Shown: one piece after another, positions 59,016-64,000 of the stretch
Layout of the letters: every line of letters begins with the position of its first letter
Position numbering within the stretch: the first letter of the stretch is position 1
The notes under the pieces: generated by a model
What the model saw: the letters and a program-made list of their open reading frames with translations, nothing else
The model's database searches: none
Told to the model about the DNA's origin: nothing
NCBI GenBank assembly: GCA_046565505.1
Contig: JBKHYJ010000094.1
Span: 1-64,000 of the forward strand
Direction of reading: 5' to 3'
DNA length: 64,000 bases
DNA from: JBKHYJ01 sp046565505
Lineage (GTDB): Bacteria; Acidobacteriota; Blastocatellia; UBA7656
Made by a program: the position numbers and the translations under genes

Positions 59016-59927
59016 ATGACTGGAATCACCAAAGCTATATCTGCCTCCATGATACTGATCTTGATTAATCTGAGCCTTTGCACGCAGGTACTTAGTAATC
59101 AGCAGTCAAACACGGAAATTCTCACAAACGAGACAATCATCATGATGACCGCCGGCGGACTGGGCGCGTCCGTCATCGTAAATAAGATTAAGACATCTAA
59201 GACCAATTTCAACCTTTCCACCGCCGAGTTACTCCGGTTGAAGCAGGCCAGGGTCGCCGATGAAGTCATCAACGCGATGATGCAGGCATCGCCGTCCGTG
59301 ACCCCTTACATGCCTGCACCAGGCAGCGGCAACGGCGCCTATGTCAATCCTAACGACCCGGCAGCCCCGCATGAAGCCGGCGTGTACGTAATGCAGGAGA
59401 GTAACGGGAAACAGCAAATGGTCCAACTCGAGGCTTCCGTCTACTCGCAAGCGAAGGCGGGCGGGTTCCTGAAATCCTCGATGACGATGGGGATCAGCAA
59501 GGTTAAGACCCGCGCAGTCCTGGCCGGCGCGAACGCCAGGTTACAGCTAGATAATCCCCGGCCGGTCTTTTACTTTTACTTCGAGGTGAAGAATTCCGGC
59601 CTGAGCAACTCCGGCAACGTCTGGTACTCGCAATCGTCAAGTCCGAACGAATTTGTGCTCGTAAAGACGGAAGACAAAAAGAACAGCCGCGAGCTGATAA
59701 TAGGCCAGGCGAACGTGTTCGGCGCGCAAGCAGGCACGCTGGACAAGTACGTGCATCAGTTTGATTATGACAAGATAGCGCCGGGGGTGTTCCGCGTGAC
59801 GCCCAGAAACAATCTCCCGGACGGCGAGTATTGCTTTTTCTACGCGGGGTCTCAGGCGGTCGGCGGCTATGGCTTCTACGGCGGGAGCCCGAAAGTCTTT
59901 GACTTCGGCGTCAAGGTGGAGCGTTAG
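59016..59927 (+). CDS. Exported protein with helical N-terminal domain of acidobacterial type
   Basis: From ATG 59016 (AGGAG 8 bases upstream) the protein has 303 residues and a signal peptide (ILINLSLCTQVLS). An approximately 55-residue helical module follows (TNETIIMMTAGGLGASVIVN ... FNLSTAELLRLKQARVADEVINAMM); it resembles a module repeated in many secreted proteins of the phylum. The C-terminal 200 residues are beta-rich with PRPVFYFYFEVKN and ELIIGQANVFGAQ. Function unknown. It is convergent with the FHA-protease gene. Confidence 0.7.
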   Translation: MTGITKAISASMILILINLSLCTQVLSNQQSNTEILTNETIIMMTAGGLGASVIVNKIKTSKTNFNLSTAELLRLKQARVADEVINAMMQASPSVTPYMPAPGSGNGAYVNPNDPAAPHEAGVYVMQESNGKQQMVQLEASVYSQAKAGGFLKSSMTMGISKVKTRAVLAGANARLQLDNPRPVFYFYFEVKNSGLSNSGNVWYSQSSSPNEFVLVKTEDKKNSRELIIGQANVFGAQAGTLDKYVHQFDYDKIAPGVFRVTPRNNLPDGEYCFFYAGSQAVGGYGFYGGSPKVFDFGVKVER

Positions 59928-59937
59928 ATGGTGATTG

Positions 59938-61131
59938 CTACTCACCGGGCGGAGAGGATAACAGGCGTGTGGCCTCGCTTATCGGCGTGCACAGCGTGAT
60001 GTCCTGGGCCGCGCGCAGGTTCGCGGTGAGGATTCCTATCACTTCGCCTTTGCGGTTGAGCACGGGGCCGCCGCTGTTACCGTGATAGGCGCGCAGATTG
60101 AGTTGGATAGAGTCCTGCCCCACGCGGCTCACCGTGCCTGTGAAGAGCGACGGTTTTATCCGGTCGTCCCTCGTTATTTCGAGCAGGTCGAGCCCCAGCG
60201 GGTAACCGAGGGCCACCACCTCCTCACCCTGGGTCGTCTCATTCAGCCCGGCCTCTATCCCATGCACGAAGCGTAACCGCGACGAATTGATTTTAAGAAT
60301 CGCCACGTCGGGCAGCTCACCCTCACGAATGCGGTAGATTTCAGCCGGGATGGCCCCATCCTGCTTCTGGCCGGGCAGTATCACATCGACTCTCGTGACG
60401 CGGCCCGCCGCCCCCGAAGGCGTAGCGCCATACTCCCAGTGGCGGAGCAGGTGGCGGTTCGTGACTATCAGGCCGTCGGGCGATATGACGAAGCCTGACC
60501 CTGTTTGCGCGTCGGTGCCTGTCACTTGCCCCATCTCATTCAACAGCTCGAACTCCGCGCGGATGAAGACGACGGCCGGCGCGTTTAGCTCGGCGACCTC
60601 GCTGAAGCTCAGCGCGTGGCCTTCGGATGCCGGGAGCCTTGATGACAACAGAATGCCTCCCGCCGCCCCCGATATCATAGCCAGGGCGATGGCGACCACC
60701 AGTTTTAGATTGGCCTTGCGCGCGCCCGCCGCCGGCATAGCTGTCACGTCAGGCGCCGCCGCTCGCCCCGCATTCGATGGCCTTGAAGCTTCTCCGCGGT
60801 CCGAGCCGCCCGCCTGCGCTGTCGCATCAGGCTCTATGCCGAATCGCAAGAGCGGCCCGCCCGCGCCGAACTCTATCAGGTCGTCTTGGTGAACCTCGCT
60901 CGCGATGACGCGGCGTCCATTAATCATCGTGCCGTTGGTGGAGCCGAGGTCGTGGAGCACGTACTGGTCACCCCTTCGGATTATTTCCGCGTGGTGGGAT
61001 GAGACTCTGCGCGCGCCATCGCCGAATGAGAGAGTGTTGTTTTGGGCGCGCCCGATTGAGATTCTGTCATTCTCAAACAGTTCGCGTTTCCCCTTGTCGG
61101 GGCCGAGCAGATGTGTAAGAGTGGCGCGCAT
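59938..61131 (-). CDS. FHA-domain membrane serine protease (trypsin/DegP-like)
   Basis: The 397-residue protein combines an N-terminal cytoplasmic FHA domain (about 20-95; ISIGRAQNNT, VSSHHAEI, LHDLGSTNGTMINGRRV), one membrane helix (about 143-165) and an extracytoplasmic S1C-type protease (about 185-390). The triad is His in VTNRHLLRHW, Asp in LPDVAILKI and Ser in GNSGGPVLN. FHA domains bind phosphothreonine proteins, so a Ser/Thr kinase could control protease activity across the membrane. No PDZ domain is seen. A simple fusion of signal reader and protease is uncommon and interesting. Confidence 0.85.
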   Translation of the reverse strand: MRATLTHLLGPDKGKRELFENDRISIGRAQNNTLSFGDGARRVSSHHAEIIRRGDQYVLHDLGSTNGTMINGRRVIASEVHQDDLIEFGAGGPLLRFGIEPDATAQAGGSDRGEASRPSNAGRAAAPDVTAMPAAGARKANLKLVVAIALAMISGAAGGILLSSRLPASEGHALSFSEVAELNAPAVVFIRAEFELLNEMGQVTGTDAQTGSGFVISPDGLIVTNRHLLRHWEYGATPSGAAGRVTRVDVILPGQKQDGAIPAEIYRIREGELPDVAILKINSSRLRFVHGIEAGLNETTQGEEVVALGYPLGLDLLEITRDDRIKPSLFTGTVSRVGQDSIQLNLRAYHGNSGGPVLNRKGEVIGILTANLRAAQDITLCTPISEATRLLSSPPGE

Positions 61132-61218
61132 TCAGGTATTACGAATATTCGATCTGGAGTTCGCCTGCAAGCTCCAAACTTTAAAGCATGGGGCACGACC
61201 GCACAAGCAGAAGGCGGG

Positions 61219-62019
61219 TCACCCCCGCGTGAGGGCGGTTATCCGGTCCTCAACGGCGAAGGGTTTTGCCCGGTCGCCGGCCCCCAGCTTCAGGTGGGCC
61301 AGGAATTCGCGATTGCCCTCCGCGCCAAGTATCGGAGATTCGATCAGGTTAATCACGGCGAACCCCGTCGCGGCCGCCGACCGTAGGACCTCGCAGAGCA
61401 CGCGCCTGTGCTTGTTCGGGTCTGTCACGACGCCGGACTTCCCGACTTCCCCCTTGCCCACTTCAAACTGCGGCTTGATGAGCGCGATACACTCGGCGTC
61501 TTCTTTCAGACAGGCAGCAATCGCCGGCAGGACTTTGGTGAGCGAGATGAAGATCACGTCTACGGTCGCGAGGTCGAACCGGACGGGGAACTGTTCCGGG
61601 TCTAGCTCCCGCGCGTTCCGCCCTTCCAGCACAACGACGCGCGTGTCCTGCCTTATTCGCCAAGAGAGCTGATTATGCCCCACGTCGATGGCCCATACCC
61701 GCGCGGCCCCGTGTTGAAGCAGGCAATCTGTGAAGCCGCCCGTCGAAGCCCCTACGTCAACGCAGGTCATGCCGGCCGGGTCCACGCCGAACTCGCCGAG
61801 CGCCGCTTCGAGCTTCAGGCCCCCGCGGCTCACGTAGCGTGGCGTCTCCCCCTTGACGCGTATCTCTGCGCCCGGATCGACCATCTGACCTGGCTTGTCC
61901 GCGCGTTGGTCGCCGACCAGGATCACGCCCGCCAGTATCATCGCCTGGGCGCGGGTGCGGCTCTCGGCCAATCCGCGGTCCAACACGATCTTATCGAGCC
62001 GTTCTTTTTTCGTCCCCAT
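61219..62019 (-). CDS. tlyA: TlyA-family rRNA 2'-O-methyltransferase / hemolysin A
   Basis: From ATG 62019 the protein has 266 residues: an S4 RNA-binding domain (residues 1-60; ERLDKIVLDRGLAESRTRAQAM) and an FtsJ-like methyltransferase with the SAM motif CVDVGASTGGFTDCLLQHGA and KPQFEVGKGEVGKSGVV. In characterised members it methylates 16S and 23S rRNA ribose; some are also called hemolysins. A short upstream extension with MTRCPRCK is possible but less usual. The gene lies between the FHA-protease and the DUF5715-like gene. Confidence 0.93.
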   Translation of the reverse strand: MGTKKERLDKIVLDRGLAESRTRAQAMILAGVILVGDQRADKPGQMVDPGAEIRVKGETPRYVSRGGLKLEAALGEFGVDPAGMTCVDVGASTGGFTDCLLQHGAARVWAIDVGHNQLSWRIRQDTRVVVLEGRNARELDPEQFPVRFDLATVDVIFISLTKVLPAIAACLKEDAECIALIKPQFEVGKGEVGKSGVVTDPNKHRRVLCEVLRSAAATGFAVINLIESPILGAEGNREFLAHLKLGAGDRAKPFAVEDRITALTRG

Positions 62020-62075
62020 CTTGCATCGCGGGCAGCGGGTCATGGGTCACAAGGGCGGCGCGGTTTGTCGCAGGG

Positions 62076-63437
62076 CTAATTGTTCCCGCGCGCGCGCCGC
62101 GCCGCAGCCGCCTGTGCCACGGGCTTGCTCTTCTTTTCGCGGCCGCGCGACACCTGCGGGGATTTTGCAGGCTTCCTGTTACCGGTGACGCGCGCCTTCT
62201 TGTCGCCCCCGGGTTTCGACTTGTCGGTCCTGGCCTTGCTTTCGGCATGCTTGGCCGGCCTGGGGCCGCCCACTTGATTAATCTCTTTCGCGATCAGACT
62301 CTCGTCGGGCCTGTGCCCATCGGCGAACGCGAATATGTGTATGTGGTTGCGGTTCTCCCTGAGCGCCTCGACGCGGCCCTCGTCTTTGAGCTTTGCCACG
62401 ACCGACATCAAGTAGTCTTGCTCGGCCGACGTCATGTAATAGTAATAAACGTCGAACGCGAGCCCCGTCGAGTGCGGGGGGGTCGCGATCCTCGTCGCGT
62501 TCGCGTTCGTCTCGCTCAACCGCTTCTGGTACTGCTCGGGCCGCACGAGCGAAGTTATTGGCAGCGGCCGATCAAATTTCTCTTTGTAGGCGTGGGCGAT
62601 CTCCAGCAAGACTTCCCGCGCCTCCGGGCGGACGTAGCTGAGCAATCTCACCTTGAACTGGCGTCGCGACGCCGGGTCGTTTATGTCGTAGGACTTGCCG
62701 TCGAAATTCGAGGCCATCTCCGAGAGGACGCGGTACTCGGCCTCAAGCGCCTTTCGCCTGTCGGGGTTCTTGTAGAAAGAATCGAGCAGCCTTGTTTTGT
62801 CTTCGATTGCCGTTAATGACTTCCTCGCCTCCGCCAGCTCCGCCGTCAGCGCGTTGCGCCTGGCGCGCTCGCGCTTGGAGAGCTTGCGGATTTCGGCCTC
62901 AAGGCCCTTGACGCGCGCCTGAGGCTCTTTCGCCGCTTCGGTCAACCGGGCATGCTCTTGCCTGAATTCGTCATCGCTCGCAAACAAGGGGATGTTTTCG
63001 CCGCTGGCCCCGTCGTAATGCGTAAACGGTTCGTCGCTCGCGTTGGCCCCGACGCCGTACAGAATAAAGTCATCCCCGAAAGGCTCCATCTCGACCAACT
63101 GGTTCCGGCGTATTAGCTCGACGAGCTCCGCGTAGTCGTGCGGCAGGTCGTAGTCTTGCTCGCGCGATTCGGCGACCTGTACGGCGAGGAACCTGCGGCG
63201 GTCGCTGTAGTGTTTAAGCTCGGCCGGAGTCTCGACCTGCGCCTTTCTGCCGACAGGCTCGCCGCGCTCCTCTTCGACCTTGCGGGCGGCTTCTTTCCAG
63301 GGGTTGACCTGCGGCGCTTCGACGGTCGGCGGGGGCTGTACGGCCGTCTCCTTGCGGTGCGCGCGGCAGCCCCCCGCTAACGCAATTGCCGAAAGACAGA
63401 ATGCCATCAGACTGGCCCGCGAAAACAAGCGCCGCAT
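62076..63437 (-). CDS. DUF5715-like lipoprotein with M15-type peptidase-fold core
   Basis: From ATG 63437 the protein has 453 residues and a lipoprotein signal (SAIALAGGC). A helical coiled-coil-like region (about 165-240; KGLEAEIRKLSKRERARR) lies before a C-terminal domain with PHSTGLAFDVYYYYM and NHIHIFAF. The HxxGxAxD and HIH groups match the M15/D-Ala-D-Ala carboxypeptidase zinc site, so peptidoglycan-trimming is plausible. The final 80 residues are a basic, Lys/Ala-rich tail that could bind cell wall. The acidobacterial family is uncharacterised; enzyme activity is inferred. Confidence 0.75.
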   Translation of the reverse strand: MRRLFSRASLMAFCLSAIALAGGCRAHRKETAVQPPPTVEAPQVNPWKEAARKVEEERGEPVGRKAQVETPAELKHYSDRRRFLAVQVAESREQDYDLPHDYAELVELIRRNQLVEMEPFGDDFILYGVGANASDEPFTHYDGASGENIPLFASDDEFRQEHARLTEAAKEPQARVKGLEAEIRKLSKRERARRNALTAELAEARKSLTAIEDKTRLLDSFYKNPDRRKALEAEYRVLSEMASNFDGKSYDINDPASRRQFKVRLLSYVRPEAREVLLEIAHAYKEKFDRPLPITSLVRPEQYQKRLSETNANATRIATPPHSTGLAFDVYYYYMTSAEQDYLMSVVAKLKDEGRVEALRENRNHIHIFAFADGHRPDESLIAKEINQVGGPRPAKHAESKARTDKSKPGGDKKARVTGNRKPAKSPQVSRGREKKSKPVAQAAAARRARGNN

Positions 63438-63651
63438 GATCACCCGTGACCCCATGAATTAGCCGGCCCCCCTTCTATAAGATTACCTGAGATTCAAACT
63501 AAAACGCTATAGTTGCCGTATAGGAAACAGATGACAGCGGGAAGGCGACAGGTTACAGTAATAAGGACAGATACTTTATTTGAATGGTGAGGGGCGGCCA
63601 GGCGACCTGTGGCCTGTAGCCCCGGCACAGGGTTATTGATCTGGAGGCGAT

Positions 63652-64000
63652 ATGTATTGTCCGAAGTGCGGCACGGAAGCCATGCAGACCCAGAGGTTTT
63701 GCAAGCTATGCGGGACCAACCTGCAATTGATTCACGACACGCTGAAGGGGGGCGACAGCCCTCAATCCCCGCTGGGAATAGATGTCGAGAAGCTGACTCA
63801 GAACGCCCTGGAGTTTGCCAAGAGCTGGAAGTCGGGATTACACGTACAGCTTCACGACCAATGGAACCCGCACATAAAGCTGGGCGAGGGGCGCGCCTCC
63901 GCGCGCGATTTGAGGAGGAAGGCGAGGGAGGAAGCCCGGCTCCAGAATCTGCCGAAACCGAAGGAGTATCTGTCCTACTCCTGGCAGCACAACTTGAGGG
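63652..64000 (+). CDS. Zinc-ribbon protein, 3' end beyond the window
   Basis: GGAGG lies 6 bases before an ATG that opens a frame running through the window edge. The first 20 residues form a zinc ribbon (C3, C6 and C17, C20; MYCPKCG and FCKLCG). Helical, basic sequence follows (DLRRKAREEARLQNLPKPKEY). It resembles the ribbon units of the first gene in this window. Only the first 116 codons are visible, so the total length and later domains cannot be stated. Confidence 0.75.
   Translation, partial: MYCPKCGTEAMQTQRFCKLCGTNLQLIHDTLKGGDSPQSPLGIDVEKLTQNALEFAKSWKSGLHVQLHDQWNPHIKLGEGRASARDLRRKAREEARLQNLPKPKEYLSYSWQHNLR

Overview
The window reads as a 64 kb piece of a GC-rich diderm chromosome, most probably an Acidobacteriota (Blastocatellia/Pyrinomonadales-like) genome. 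This rests on lpxC, many exported proteins of acidobacterial type (sortilin/VPS10-like BNR protein, HEAT-cyclophilin fusion, FHA-serine protease, repeated zinc-ribbon proteins, DUF5715-like protein) and GTG/TTG starts with GGAGG-type ribosome sites. Taxonomy is inference from gene content only. The first 40 bases are pure C and are probably an assembly or sequencing artefact.

Layout. 0.05-6.3 kb: a zinc-ribbon/FGE-fold membrane protein, a cache-HAMP sensor without output domain, a secreted Arg/Gly-rich repeat protein and an SH3 lipoprotein. 6.4-10.9 kb: a Fic-fold protein with a destroyed catalytic motif, then a compact bacterial-microcompartment (BMC) locus (class II aldolase with a C-terminal encapsulation-peptide-like helix, BMC hexamer, BMC pentamer), followed by glutamine-dependent NAD+ synthetase. 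11-19 kb: an exported truncated globin, a hairpin-rich non-coding stretch, a very large VPS10-like protein, small exported and zinc-binding proteins, a nitrilase-family amidohydrolase, a selenocysteine tRNA and a thioesterase. 19-22 kb: lpxC, murA and a HinT-like protein. 22-27.6 kb: a two-gene nucleotidyltransferase module inserted between a decayed copy and the intact copy of the 3' end of a HEAT-cyclophilin gene, then a molybdopterin oxidoreductase.

27.8-37.2 kb is an arginine cluster: argH-cupin on the plus strand converge with argR-argG-(P-loop protein)-argC-argD-argF'-argB on the minus strand. The carbamoyltransferase belongs to the N-acyl-ornithine family and not to the ornithine family. 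This implies carbamoylation of an acylated intermediate, and its known specificity position holds Thr, not Pro or Glu. ARG-box-like palindromes precede argR.

37.2-44 kb looks accessory: a gene-poor, AT-richer stretch, a 1198-residue SIR2-STAND-TPR protein of the Avs/NLR-like anti-phage type, and two tandem transglutaminase-like membrane proteins, the second broken by a frameshift. 44-64 kb returns to envelope and exported functions: a TPR pair, a secreted subtilase, two M15-like peptidase-fold proteins, a CheY-like receiver, a GT39 glycosyltransferase/flippase pair, an FHA-protease, a TlyA methyltransferase and the start of another zinc-ribbon protein. The most interesting items are the minimal BMC locus, the SIR2-STAND protein, the N-acyl-ornithine carbamoyltransferase with its unknown P-loop neighbour, and the duplicated cyclophilin end that brackets the nucleotidyltransferase module.
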